Of a stretch of 64,000 bases of DNA, positions 46,113 through 57,564 are shown one piece after another. Numbering within the stretch: position 1 is the stretch's first letter; every line of letters starts with the position of its first letter. The translations under genes were made by a program, and so were the position numbers. Under the pieces are notes generated by a model. It did not search any database. It had not been told where the DNA came from and was given only the letters and a program-made list of their open reading frames with translations. Location: NCBI GenBank assembly GCA_002917075.1, contig NTMA01000062.1, positions 1 to 64,000 on the forward strand. The letters run 5' to 3'. This DNA comes from Hawksworthiomyces lignivorus (taxonomy: Eukaryota; Ascomycota; Sordariomycetes; Ophiostomatales; Ophiostomataceae).

Positions 46113-47165
46113 ACTCTTCCACGAACGGGTTTGAAAGACTCAACTTTAGGCTTGTTAACTTCAGAAAATTTCTACAGCGTATATCCAGGCGTTTTAACGG
46201 CTAGGATGAGGATGGGCGAGTACGATATGTACTCGTGGATGCAAGCCTCGGCACCCGATTTGGTAGATCATGAAACCCAGCCCGATTCTACCGTGACGGG
46301 TACAATGAACACCCCTGGTCAATTACAGGCACTCGCAGTCATGTCAGCACGGGAAGACGCCCCATAACACTCGGCGAGACGCTGCTGTGTGAAGCAGTTG
46401 GCAGGGTAATGTTGCTGACTAAGAAGCAAGCGGCGCGCCAGTAAGTTGTAGCTGGATAATCGGTCAGATTGTAACCGGACGTGCCGGACTCTAGAACTGC
46501 GGGCACAAGCCCAGATCACTCCATAAGGTGTCGCAGAAAAGGGACAAGGCATAGGCCGAAGCTGGCTTTCGTATCCGCAGGGGATTCACGAAGAATTTGC
46601 TCTCTAAGTCTCATCAAAAGCAAAGCTCTGTGGCTGTGCTGCAGGCACACCCTGAGGCACACACGCTAAGCAGGTTGAAGCAGGAGCAGCACAGGAATAT
46701 GTCGAATAAAGAAATCCTTAATGACAAGATTCATGTTTTATATTGGACTAATACTGTTATCCAAGCGCAACTGATGGAGTGAAGAGCAGAAGACAAGAGG
46801 TATAATTTCCTTAACAGTAGAAGGGTATTGCAAAAAGTCAAGACTGAATCTTGCGCGGTTCGACTGTAAGCCGCTATAAGCTGGCTTTTGTACAGTGTCT
46901 ATACAGTATCCATACACGACTTCTTAATAGCTGTCCTTGTTGCAGGAGGTCCTGGCAAAAGACTCCTCTGCCGGCAAGGGTCCCGAGTCTGCAAAGCGGT
47001 CGCTATGTAATAGGCTGTCACTATACTGCCATGCTCCATTGCATTCACGACTGGGTTGATATTGAGGCCCGAAAAGAGCTAGTATTATCATATCTCAACG
47101 CACTCACACAGCTCATTGAGATATCTGCTTAAGGTATTACACAATGGTGAAGGGATTCGTCGCCA
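46113..47165. other. intergenic, right edge of the cluster
   Basis: About 1 kb, no gene supported. Contains the likely transporter promoter, including GCGGCGCGC at 46430-46438. Confidence 0.45.
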
Positions 47166-48340
47166 TCACACACATGGCTCCTTGATTCCTGTCCCAATTA
47201 GCCAATAGTTAATCGGCATACTGGCAAAATGTCCAAAAACCATGCCAATTTGCATCATCCACCAATACGTAACCATGGTGGTCTCCAGCTTCCATTGCCA
47301 GATCGCGATTTGATAGATGGCCATCCACCCAAACAACCCGATCTCGAAGAACAGCAACGATAGAACATCCGCCTTTGCTGCCCGCCAAATGGTCTTCAGC
47401 CCATACTCTCCGGCCATGGGCGCTATCGTAAAGTATTGGAATATGATGCCAAAACCCATAGCAAAGGCAAAATCGACGATGAAAGCTAGCCAGAGGGGTC
47501 GGCCGGCAATCGAGCCGTTAACCCCATAGACAAGCCATTCACCTACAATATCGCCAATGGTACAGCCGGCACCGCAATGGCACACTCCTATCGTGACGGT
47601 CGCAAACATTGGGATGTTGGAAGAAGCCATGTGATGCTGCTGGTGGCCGTTATGCTCGGAAGAAGCCAAGTGGTGGTGCTGGTGGCTGTTATGCTCGGAA
47701 GAGGCTAATTGGTGCTGCTGATGACCGTTATGCTCGGAAGAGGCCACGTGGTGGCACTGATGATCGTTATGCTCAGAAGAAGCTATCTGGTGTTGCTGGT
47801 GGTCGTTGTGCTCGGAAGAGGCCATATGGTGTTGGTTTGGGTCAGGATTATGATGACTGCCATCTCCCATATTTTCTTCTTCATCAAAACCATTATTGTC
47901 CTTGTGATTTTTAGCATGATGGTGCCGATTCTGTTGTTCATCGGATGCTATGCCATTGTGGCCGTCGAGAGCCATGTCGGGATCCCGAGTCCCACCATGC
48001 CCTTGTCTAGCGTTAGTGTCGCGGTGGTGGTGAGAAGTGGCTCCTTCCTTGCGATCTGGTTTTGGTGGTCGACCATATTTCAGATACATCCATAAAGTGA
48101 CGGGGTATATGTAGAGAGCATTGATGATGTATACTGGAATCCTAGAAGATGTGAGAAGGCTGGTTCACAAACTTACAATGGTCCATACACTAACATTATC
48201 CACATCATCGACTTCCATCCTCTCCTCCACATAATGTCTAATGCGATCCAGGCGGCCGCGCATGCTGCAATGCTCAAAAATATGGAGGAAACGATAACGA
48301 GACTCTTCGGTTCACTATACTGTGAGTTTATATCCGCCAT
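47166..48340 (-). CDS. DUF4396 membrane protein with His-rich tandem repeats (379 aa)
   Basis: Exons on the minus strand: 48340-48177 and 48141-47166. The intron (48142-48176) is only 35 nt yet has a perfect GTAAGT donor and TCTAG acceptor, and its removal rebuilds GPLIPVYIINALYIYPVTLW in frame. Two N-terminal helices are followed by a ~110-residue hydrophilic loop with five 13-residue repeats such as MASSEHNDHQQHQ, very rich in His, then the DUF4396 core with CHCGAGCTIGDIVGEW and four more helices. The His repeats and CHCGAGC suggest binding of a transition metal (Cu, Zn or Ni). Transport is a guess. It lies just outside the motif-bearing cluster genes. Confidence 0.82.
47630..47825 (-). repeat. 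39-bp tandem repeats coding a His-rich loop
   Basis: Five units of 39 bp (13 residues) with the invariant segment ASSEHN and varying His/Gln positions. Confidence 0.8.
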
Positions 48341-48928
48341 GCTGCACTATTTTAAGTTGAGGATACGTATTCGCAGGCAATGCTGTTCGTGTATTGTCCT
48401 AGGAAGAGCTTAAATGTACCCAAAAAAAGGCTGGTAGCCTTTTCGCTGTGACGTCAAATGGTAATTGCCTGACTTCCAACGAGCATACCGACTTCTTGAG
48501 AGTATGATTACTTATCATTTTATGAATGCACTTCATCTGCATTTCAAGGGCTAAAAACCAGGGTCACAAATGTCAGGAAAAAGGTTTACCCCTCTCCAAT
48601 GTGTACCAGGCTTTTTCCTTTTAATATACACCTAAATAAATATTTAAGTATATTGTTGAACTTCAGCTTTCAGCGTACTGAAAAACGAGTCATAACAAGG
48701 TAAGCACTAACTATTGTAGCTACAGAAGCACTGCGCAGCCACATGAGCACGTGGATGATAAGCGCACGAACCGCGAGCAAAATGACATGGAGTCCCTAAG
48801 ACTAACGTTTAGTGGACCTAGAGGACATCTAGGACCTTATAGGCCCCATAACTACTCCAAAAGTAAAACCTTTTCGCATTCTCCACTACATTAAATATTA
48901 TACAACTGTTCAAAACTATTGATTCATT
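48341..48928. other. intergenic
   Basis: AT-rich promoter side of the DUF4396 gene and 3' flank of the kinase-WD40 gene. No gene. Confidence 0.5.
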
Positions 48929-51387
48929 CTACAAATTCCATATCTTGATGCTCTTCTCCGACGCTGACGCAAGACGGGCGCCGTCAGGCGAGTAGACAAC
49001 GGAGTAAACTTTACCATCATGGCCCTCGAGCCTTTGTAGGCAGCAGCCTGTTTCCAAGTCCCAGATTTTAATCTTCCCGTTCATTAATGCTGATGCAAAA
49101 CGAGTCCCATCAGGTGAGTAGGCGACAGAAGTAACGTGATAGTTCTTGAGCGTTTGTAGGCAGCGGCCCGTTACTAGGTCCCATATTTTAACCGGGGCCC
49201 AGGTTTTATTGACTCTATCGATTAATGCCGATGCCAGACGTTTACCGTCAGGCAAGTAGGCGATAAAGGACGCGCCATTGTTGTGTCCCTTAACCGTCCT
49301 CAAGCAGGAGCCTGTTACCGGGTCCCAGATTTTAATCATCTTATCTACTGAAACTGAGGCGAGATAAGCACCGTCGTGCGAGTAGGCGACAGAATAGACG
49401 ATACTATAGTTCTTGATCGTCTTCAAGCAGTGGCCAGTAGCCGATTCCCAGATCTTGATACTCCCTTGAACCGATGCTGCCGCCAGACAAGTGCCATCGG
49501 GTGTGTAAGAGACAGTGCTTACGACGCAACCGCTATAGTTCTCAAGAGTCTGTAAACAGTAACCTGTCGCTGTGTTCCAAATTTTAATAGCTATATTGCC
49601 TGAAGTTGCTTGTGAGAGGTGATCTGGATCCATCGATACGGATGCGAGACGAGTGCCGAGAGGCGAGTAGGCGACATAATAGACGGCACTATGGTTCTCA
49701 AGCGTTTTCAGGCAACAACCAGTCGTGGAATCCCATATTTTAATGCTCTTATCAATAGATGATGACGCGAGGTGGAAGCCATCGAGGGAAAAGGCGATAG
49801 AAGTGACTGTATTGTCATGTTCCTCGAGCATTAGCAAGGGAGAGTTTTTTGCTGCACCAATCTGATTAACGGCGGGCTGATGTTGAACAGGGGAATAATC
49901 TAGAGAATGTTCAGGTATTTTGAATTCAGGTGTGGACAGAGACGTCGGTTCGTGGCATGTCCGGGGCAAAATTGATTGTAACATTGTAGCCTGGGCCAAA
50001 AGGGGAGGATGCTCTTGTCTTGGCATTTCTTTGTCAGTCTTTTTGAGAGCTGCTTGTAAACATTGGCCAATATTCTGGGCTTCTAAACCAGACTGTGCAG
50101 TAAAGTTGGCTCCACTGGTTGATACTGATGGCTGGGTAGCCCATGGGTCAGTTGCTGCTGTAACTTTGTGGTCATGGTTGACGGCGACGTTAGGGCTGAT
50201 GGAATCACGAGCACGTTAGTCTTAGTAACTTAAATTCAAAGCAATCTTTAGACCTACGTTGATGTCCTTGGTGGAGATATTGTCAGCGTGGGAGCTTTGC
50301 AGGGCAAGACCCACTTGTGGTCCAGAGCCTTGTCTGATGGCAGACGGTCTTCCGGCCTGGGTTCCATAAGCGAGCGTACGAAGTTGTCGGCATCCTTGCT
50401 GGCGCTGCACTTTACCAGCTCCTGCGACGGAAATAGATTCGGTGTGACTAAGTATTGGACGAGGTCTTGAAGGCTAGGGAAGGCGGCCGACTTGGTGAGC
50501 ATGTGAAACACCATCTCACCAAGGGACCACATATCGGCAATCTGGAAGTTAATCCGATATGCGCATCCTGGTCTGTAGCGCTGCAGCTCAGGCGCCATGT
50601 ATGTGAGTGTGCCTTTAAAGGTCGAGTCCGACGTAGACCCATCTATACGCTTGCTAATTCCAAAGTCGCTAATTTTAACCCACCAGTCGTCAGGCGGGCA
50701 GGCCTTGATCAACACATTGCCAGGCTTGACGTCCCGATGTGCAAAACCCTCCTTGTGCATGCAGTGCAGGCCTTCGAGGACCTGATACGTAATCTTGCGG
50801 ACATCTTTCTCGTTCATTGGAGCGTGCGTGGAGATGTATGTCTGCAGATCGCCTAGGTGAAAATATTCCATGGCGATAAATAGGTTGGTTTCGTTTGTGT
50901 ACCATCCGAGAAGCTTGCTAAACCATTTAGAGTACTGTAAGTATATCCAGATACATTAGTTAAATTCCAATGAATTGAAACGAGAATCATCACGGAATCC
51001 AAATGATTAACAACTCACTCTCTTCTGCGAGAACTTTGCAATCGCCTCCAGCTCCTGTATGTAATTAACCTGTCCTTTGATCCTGCTGGCTACTCCGCCG
51101 TCATGTAACGCCATTATCTTGACTGCTCTCACATTGGAACTCCGCTCTCCTTTTATGCAGCGCTGTAGCCACACCTCTCCATAGCCGCCCTTTGCTAGTT
51201 GCTTCTCCAGCCTCCAGTACTCAGCGCGGCGTGTAGGGCGCGAGCAAGAGACTTCATCGTCGCTCGTGTAGTCATACTCGTGAATTATATCGTTGCCTAC
51301 AAAGGAGGTCTTGAGGTGCGTGTCGCGGACAAGGTCGGGAATACGAGTTCCTAAGGAAGAGAGTGCCAAGGGGAAAGCGGAGGACAT
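48929..51387 (-). CDS. protein kinase fused to a seven-bladed WD40 propeller (770 aa)
   Basis: Exons on the minus strand: 51387-51019, 50934-50258, 50195-48929; the sum is in frame. The kinase domain has LAKGGYGEVW (Gly loop), RAVKIM (beta-3 Lys), FAHRDVKPGNVLI (catalytic loop), ISDFGISKR and TYMAPEL, so it should be active. A linker of about 110 residues follows, then seven WD repeats with very similar units (SVAYSPDGTRLAS, IKIWD, TGCCLKTLEN), enough for a closed propeller. The high repeat similarity is like that of fungal NWD-type proteins, whose repeats evolve by concerted change. It is divergent, by 463 bp, from a HeLo-like pseudokinase gene. Likely a signalling kinase whose propeller senses a ligand or partner. 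Confidence 0.87.
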
Positions 51388-51850
51388 GACGTCGGTAGAG
51401 GCAAATAACAGAAAAAGCTAAAGCAGAGCTTAGCCTGAGATTAGGATAGGTTGAACCTGTAGCAGATAACGTGTTTATCCTACCGCTGACTAACAAGAGT
51501 AAAATAATTCAGTCGAATTTTTTTTTTCTATTGATTCGCACTCGTACCATGAACTACAGTGTTGTGACAGGATAAGAAAGTCAGAAATCGGAGTCTTGGG
51601 CGTCTTACGAAGCAGGTGAGGCTCGAACGTGGAGGGCTGCGGGCTGAGCCGCACCAACGGTGCCCGAGAGAACCATTAGTGCCCAGATGATCGGTACCCC
51701 TCACTCAGCTGGACCCGTATACATGGATTGACAACATCGAAATTTGAAATCTAGTAAGACATGTCGATATCGGCTATCTCCTATCTGACTTCATTTTGCC
51801 TCTTTGCTCCATACATGCTGTTATGTGCCTGGGTCATCAACTAAGAAAAC
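51388..51850. promoter_or_regulatory. short divergent promoter of the two kinase-like genes
   Basis: 463 bp between divergent start codons. A tRNA-like B-box sequence (minus strand, near 51618-51630) is visible but no full tRNA folds. Confidence 0.4.
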
Positions 51851-53755
51851 ATGGCCGAATTTGGCCTTCCTCTTGTCGGTGTCATCGACATCTGTCTCCG
51901 GTATGGTCGCGAACTAGTGGAAATATGCCAAGCCTTCCTAGCGGCGGATTCCCAGCTGAGCGAGAGCGTAGTTCGTGTCGAAGCCTGCTGGGTGCGTATT
52001 TCAACACAAATTGAGCTAGTCTCGAGTCTGGTTCCACTAATGGACCCGCGCTACAGCGACGTCCAGTGCCGCACGCTAGAGGTTTTGCAGGCTAAATTGA
52101 AGGTGGTGGCTTCGAAGCTGAGACGGTTGAGAAAGACGACGGTAGCCCCAAACAGTACGGCCATGATAGCTGGGGCAGTCTCAACTTCGTCCTCAGCCTC
52201 GACGTTCTCGATTCAATTGGTCACCGGCAAGGTTCGCCGTATCAGATATGCATTCATCCATAGCTCATTGGCCGATGCCATCACCGACCTCGAAGCCTGG
52301 CAGGAAGTCTACGACCCGACCTGGTTCTTAATCACCAAGATCGCCAGCCCAGAGGTCGACCGCCTGTTAGGATCTACAGCACAAGCGACAAGAGCGTCGA
52401 CCTCTGCATCGACAGCTTCCCGTCACTGCTTTCCCACGCCCTCCTCGTCCATCTCCGCCACTCTCTCTGCCGCTCAGCAACTCCGCCGCGCCATTAACGT
52501 CCCGATGACAGCGGACAAGGGCTCAACCATATCCCTCTCTAGTCCGAGCTCCGGGTCAGGATGCTTCTCACCACCTTCTAGACTAGGACCTGCTGCCGCC
52601 AGCACCACTCACATTATCACTTCAGTAACCGGCGCACGGAAATATGAAAGCACCAGCAACGCCGTCTTCCTCTCCATCACGGGTCTGCGACCCAACACTC
52701 TGCAGCGCATCCCATTCAGCTCATGCTCGCTGGCTCAGCGAACAGGCGGCGAAGATCGCAACAATCGTGCGAGCATAGGGAGGCTGGTCCTCTTGGACCC
52801 AGTCACCTGCACTACTCTCGACCCTGCCACCGCTTCGGTCCGACACGATGTGGTCGACTTTGCGCGGCGCCTTGAGCACGCCAACCCAGCGCTCTTTGGT
52901 CTGCTAGACTGCAAGGGCGTGTTGAAAGGCGACGGCTCAGGTGGAGGAGTTTCAGGCCTGGGCACTAGCCCGGCGTTCGTGTTCCGCTTGCCGGCAGAGT
53001 GCGGCCCGGGATCGATACGGAGCTTACGGCACGCACTAATTAGCAGGGATGAGTACGAGTCGCTGTCGGTACGGTTTGCGCTAGCGGCACGGTTGGTACG
53101 GGCAGTGAACTACGTACACTTGTACGGGTTCGTGCACAAGAACATCAGGCCAGAGACGGTGGTCACACTTGGATTTACTACTTCTGCACCTACTACTGCT
53201 GCTACAGCTGGACCAGACTTGGAGCCACTGGCAGTGCTAGTCGGATTTGACATCTTTCGGAAAGCCGATAGCCAAACGCACCACGTTGGCGACGATAACT
53301 GGGACAAGAATCTATACCGCCACCCACACCGCCAAGGCAAAGATCCGAGGGACGACTACGAAATGCGGCACGATATATACAGCGTAGGCGTTGTGTTACT
53401 TGAGATTGGGCTATGGGAGTCGTTCGTAAAGTATGCACATACCGAAGTAGGGGAGGAACCGGCGGCTCCAACTCCTGCATTGACTCGCGGCCTGTTCCAC
53501 GACAACGTGAGCGGGGCAGAGATGATGCGTGATCCAAATAGGGTGAAAGCTCACCTCCTCCTACTTGCGAGGACGGCTCTGCGCAAGAAGATGGGCACGC
53601 GCTATAGCCGTGTTGTCGAAACTTGCCTAAATTGCCTAGACGAAGGAAACGAAGACTTTGGCGACGAAGGTGAATTTCACGATGAGGATGGTGTGGCTGT
53701 CGGAGTCAGATATATTGAAAAGGTAGTGCAGAGACTTGGAGATATTGTAGTGTAA
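51851..53755 (+). CDS. HeLo-like N-terminus plus pseudokinase (634 aa)
   Basis: A single-exon protein. The N-terminal ~170 residues (MAEFGLPLVGVIDICLRYGR onwards) are helical with the hydrophobic start and length of HeLo-like/prion-inhibition domains of fungal cell-death proteins. A Ser/Thr-rich linker follows. The C-terminal part is kinase-like: LVRAVNYVHLYGFVHKNIRP holds HKN where active kinases have HRD, DFG is replaced by GFD, and YEMRHDIYSVGVVLLEIGLW matches helix F. It should therefore be catalytically dead. A HeLo-like domain with a pseudokinase is the plan of animal and fungal MLKL-like proteins. The HeLo call is from pattern and composition only. Confidence 0.65.
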   Translation: MAEFGLPLVGVIDICLRYGRELVEICQAFLAADSQLSESVVRVEACWVRISTQIELVSSLVPLMDPRYSDVQCRTLEVLQAKLKVVASKLRRLRKTTVAPNSTAMIAGAVSTSSSASTFSIQLVTGKVRRIRYAFIHSSLADAITDLEAWQEVYDPTWFLITKIASPEVDRLLGSTAQATRASTSASTASRHCFPTPSSSISATLSAAQQLRRAINVPMTADKGSTISLSSPSSGSGCFSPPSRLGPAAASTTHIITSVTGARKYESTSNAVFLSITGLRPNTLQRIPFSSCSLAQRTGGEDRNNRASIGRLVLLDPVTCTTLDPATASVRHDVVDFARRLEHANPALFGLLDCKGVLKGDGSGGGVSGLGTSPAFVFRLPAECGPGSIRSLRHALISRDEYESLSVRFALAARLVRAVNYVHLYGFVHKNIRPETVVTLGFTTSAPTTAATAGPDLEPLAVLVGFDIFRKADSQTHHVGDDNWDKNLYRHPHRQGKDPRDDYEMRHDIYSVGVVLLEIGLWESFVKYAHTEVGEEPAAPTPALTRGLFHDNVSGAEMMRDPNRVKAHLLLLARTALRKKMGTRYSRVVETCLNCLDEGNEDFGDEGEFHDEDGVAVGVRYIEKVVQRLGDIVV

Positions 53756-54267
53756 CTTTAAACACGCTATTGTGGCTGAATGAAGCAGCGATATCTTCGA
53801 TTAGGTATAAATCCAACACTTTCTCACTAACTAGCCCTGCTTCCATAGCGATGAGACAGTAGGTATTGATGGCCTAGGAGTTTGGTGGTGATGAAATGAT
53901 AAGCTTGGTGCTTTAAGCGATCGAATTCTTGAACCTTCCTTAGAAAGAAATATGTGGGGGGATGCACCCAGAAGCACATTCCAACTTTACAAACGATGAC
54001 AACACTCGCGAGGATGAATCACTTAGAGACTTTGAGATTGTTGCCTTTGTCGAAGTATTGAAAATTGAAGTTTGGAATAAATCATAGAACAAGGGACTGC
54101 TGGATTCCCCCCCCCCCCNNNNNNNNNNNCCCCCCCCATATGATCTGCAATCTCACACTCTACAATATCAAAGAGACCTAGAATACAATTTTCCTTATTT
54201 TTTCTTTTATTCTTTTTGAGACTGCTCTGGAAATTGACTCGAGATGACGAACAATGAAACACCTCTC

Positions 54268-54299
<32 letters not shown>

Positions 54300-54490
54300 A
54301 AAACTTTGGTGGACAACAGGAGACTGATGTTGAACACCAAAATAAACGCCATGGGCATACAAAGTGAATTTAAATTGTCTTTCCAGACCATTATCTATTA
54401 TTTAACTTGTTTCTAGGCGCGTGGATTTCAGCCAACTGCCGTTGCTTCCTCTCTCTCTTCGAGTGGGTTCTAGTTCATGCCTTTTCCCGG
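53756..54490. other. intergenic with low-complexity runs and an assembly gap
   Basis: Contains a C run broken by 11 N (12 C at 54107-54118, N at 54119-54129, 8 C at 54130-54137) and a T-run/A-run junction near 54267-54298. No gene supported. Confidence 0.7.
54119..54129. other. assembly gap (11 N) in a C homopolymer
   Basis: Eleven N flanked on both sides by C. The true run length is unknown. Confidence 0.98.
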
Positions 54491-56643
54491 CTATGCATCT
54501 TTGTTGTCCAGGTGGCACAGCTCAACTCCACCAACACCATTCTGTAGTTTCACTGGCACGTCATCAACCTGCGCGCCTTGTAGCTTTAATTCGCGCAAGA
54601 CCGTCCTTGTGTCATTATTCAAACCGTGAAGTATCACGGGTAATAGTTCATCCTTCATTATCTCTCCTTTTGATTGCGACGAGCTAATTATAACTCCTAC
54701 AGCAAACACACATGCGACGAGAAGGGCAAGGGCTGGTAAGGTGAGAAAGGCCGGCTGGAGACGGATATGAACAACCCACTGCTGCGTAGTACCGAGCACG
54801 ACGCTTCCATCCAATTCACGCATCCGATTCGACATGAGGTTCGCAGCCTGCTGGAAGGACGCAGTCAAATTTGTAGAGTTGGCCAAGGTATTAGCAATGG
54901 TGTTAAGCGTATCATTTTGCATCAAGAACTGGACCGTCGATTGGATGGACACCTGCGTGATGTTGAATATGGGTTGTACTTGGCGGGCCAAGTCTGAATC
55001 AGGCGGCAAGGCGAGTTGAAGGTCGTACCTGGCGTCAAGCACGTCATTTATCATTGCACTGCTGCAGACTGTGCATAAATCCGAGCCAAGGCTATAGGCC
55101 AACCGGTAAGGTGACGTTAGAGAGTTGCCGATGTCGTAGTAATTGTCCGGAAGATCGCTAGAAGCTTCTGCAGACTTCTGGAATGAATCCGGAACCCTTT
55201 GATATGCATCAGAAACAAGTGTCTCGGTCAACTGTCCATTTTTCATGGATGCCTGGTACACATTTCCGCAGAATCGAAAAGAACACTCAGTTGCTTTCAT
55301 TGCTGCACTACCCCAAGCCGATTGGTTATTCCAGTAATCATCCGGAGCTTGAAGAACTGCAAAAGACGCCAGCATTGTATCCAAAGACTTAAACGCGAAT
55401 GTTTCGTTTGGCTGGAATACTGCGGAAATTGGTGCCCATTTGAGTGGTCTCTGGCAAAAACCATTACTATCGAGACCGATGAGGCCGTCCAATTCCTTGA
55501 ATTGAAGAGCTTGGTTGGCCCTGTAGGGGACAGTATAGCTCGTACAACTATCATTGAGAAGAACTTTTGTGACTCCCGTACATCCAGGTATGTCGAGCTG
55601 GCTGCAAAAACCCTTTTTTTTGACAATATGGGATGTTATATCTACACAAGAACTGCAGATTTCCATGGCGGCGTATGGCGGCCATGTGCAATTCCCAGTG
55701 CTACAGGATAGCGATGGTGGTTGCGCTAGGCTGGAACCCGAATCGCCCAAAAATCCGCTTAGAATAGTTGACGAAAGTCCGACGTTGGGGTAATAGTAAC
55801 CGGTAGAGCCCTCGTAATCGTAGTGAAATTGTCCAACGTCGATGCGAGAATTTCGACCGAGAATGGAGTTGCTCTCGGTGACGTTGGCGAGCTCTCCTGG
55901 AAAGGTCACGACCGCTTGCAGGAAGGGGTCAAAGGCAAGAAGGATAATCGTAACTGCGGCTCCAAGAGCAGGCCAGTGCCTAATTTTCAATCTCAGTGTT
56001 AGAAAGCTCTTCTTATGCTCTCCTGGGCAAAGTAGGTAACTCACCAAAACCTTATCCACCACAATAGCGACAGGCATCCCAAAGGCCCGCGGCTCGCCGA
56101 GTCAAATGCCAGAAAACCAGACAGAGGCCCCCCTCGCTTTTGGAACCACGTCCACTTTCCTTGCCCGAGGCAAGAGCCGATGACGAATCCGAGTGGCGCT
56201 TTTATTCCCATGCCCAGAATGGACACGATGGTGTTTACAGAAACCGAATAAGTCCATGTTGAAAGGAGCTTGCCGTTTTCGAAGTTTAAAAACAAGATAA
56301 GACCAACGAAGCACGCCAAACTGAAGCAGAGAGCTACAATCTCCAGACTCCAAGCCTTGTAACCTGTTTTAGGCTCCACACTGCGCCCGGTTCTCGATGG
56401 CGCTGCTGGAGCTCCGGGTTGCCCGCTGTATTCGCCGCCTGATTCTCGGTAGTCGAGTCGCGCATCAGCCTCTGACATCAGCTGGGGCGTTGACGATTGT
56501 TGAGACTGGGAACCCTTCTCACTGAGAAGCGGATAGCGGATCTGGTTCTCTGCATTCTGGATATCGTCTCCCCAGGCTTCGCCTCGGCCGGGCACGTGAG
56601 GGGTAGGTACGTCCGCAGTTGGAACTGCATTCATTTGAGACAT
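54491..56643 (-). CDS. DUF3176 membrane protein (695 aa)
   Basis: Exons on the minus strand: 56643-56045 and 55979-54491, with a 65-nt intron (GTGAGT donor). A disordered N-terminus (1-110) is followed by helices around WSLEIVALCFSLACFVGLIL, and further segments at TWTYSVSVNTIVSILGMGIK and GAAVTIILLAFDPFLQAVV. A long extracellular loop then carries paired Cys (CSTGNCTWPPY, ICSSCVDIT) and N-glycosylation sites, and a last helix (LPALALLVACVFAVGVIIS) ends the protein. This is the standard plan of the fungal DUF3176 family, whose function is unknown. Confidence 0.85.
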
Positions 56644-57564
56644 CTTCGTTGAGGACTGGGCAGGGACACGGAAGTGTTTACTCTCACGACGAGGAAGAGA
56701 AGATGTCGTGTCTTTCCATCAAGATCAAATGAAATTCGGAGCGCTGGTCCTTGAATCACGAGTACTATGTACACTTGTGAAGGAGGGGGGGTAATCAAAA
56801 TAAGCCTCCTCTAGTTCTCACGCTTCTAAATTTGAAGGATTTCGCGGGTTGAATCTGAGAGGAGCCCAATGATTTCGCCAATAGGGCTAGATTTGCCAGC
56901 GCACGGCTGTGCATTTAGCAGGGTCACAGCATTGTACCCGAAGGGGAGACGGAGATAGTCTGTCGAATGACAGGAGAGCAACCCCTGTCGTCTCACTCTT
57001 ACAACGGGGTATTTTGCGGGTCGTAAAAGGCTGGTGCGTAGCATCAGTGCACCCTAATTTGGGATGAGTTCCGGCAGTAGCCTGAAGCGAGGCTGAAGAG
57101 CGATGCAGTTATCGCAGCTTGCAGCGTATTCAAACAGGCTTGCAATGCGGGAGAGTGCTAGCGGGTTTTACAACTACGGCTAGGGCCTCGGGAAAGGTAT
57201 ACGTGTAGGGCTAGAAAGTCTAGTGCAGGGAAGGGTTTTCATCGGCGATGAAAACAAAAGGTAGAGAAGTAGAAAAAAGATCAGCATTAGATATTGTGGT
57301 CTGTTTATTTTACAAGTCGTCGAACTCATTAAGCAGAAGTTTAGGGGGTAAGAAGTATCTTTCGGTAAGAGAGTGCCGCATTAAAAGAACTCCGCGCAGT
57401 CTACAGGGAGACAAGCGTTTTAGACGGTAGCGAGCGTAGTGTGCTAATGCATTACAACGAAGATGTTAATTATGATAATTTAGCAATCCAAAATAAAAAG
57501 ACGAGCCGCGTGTTCCTTCCTGCGAGACAAGCCCAAACGCTCATCCTGTCCAAGCGCCTTACAG
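56644..57564. other. intergenic
   Basis: Promoter side of the DUF3176 gene and the 3' flank of the ankyrin gene. No gene seen. Confidence 0.5.

Noticed and set aside
47630..47825. Regular direct repeats that could suggest a CRISPR-like array
   Set aside because: They are in-frame coding repeats of a eukaryotic protein, without unique spacers.
51607..51690. tRNA-like sequence on the minus strand (B-box-like GTTCGAGCC)
   Set aside because: No proper A box or acceptor stem, and the anticodon arm does not fold correctly.
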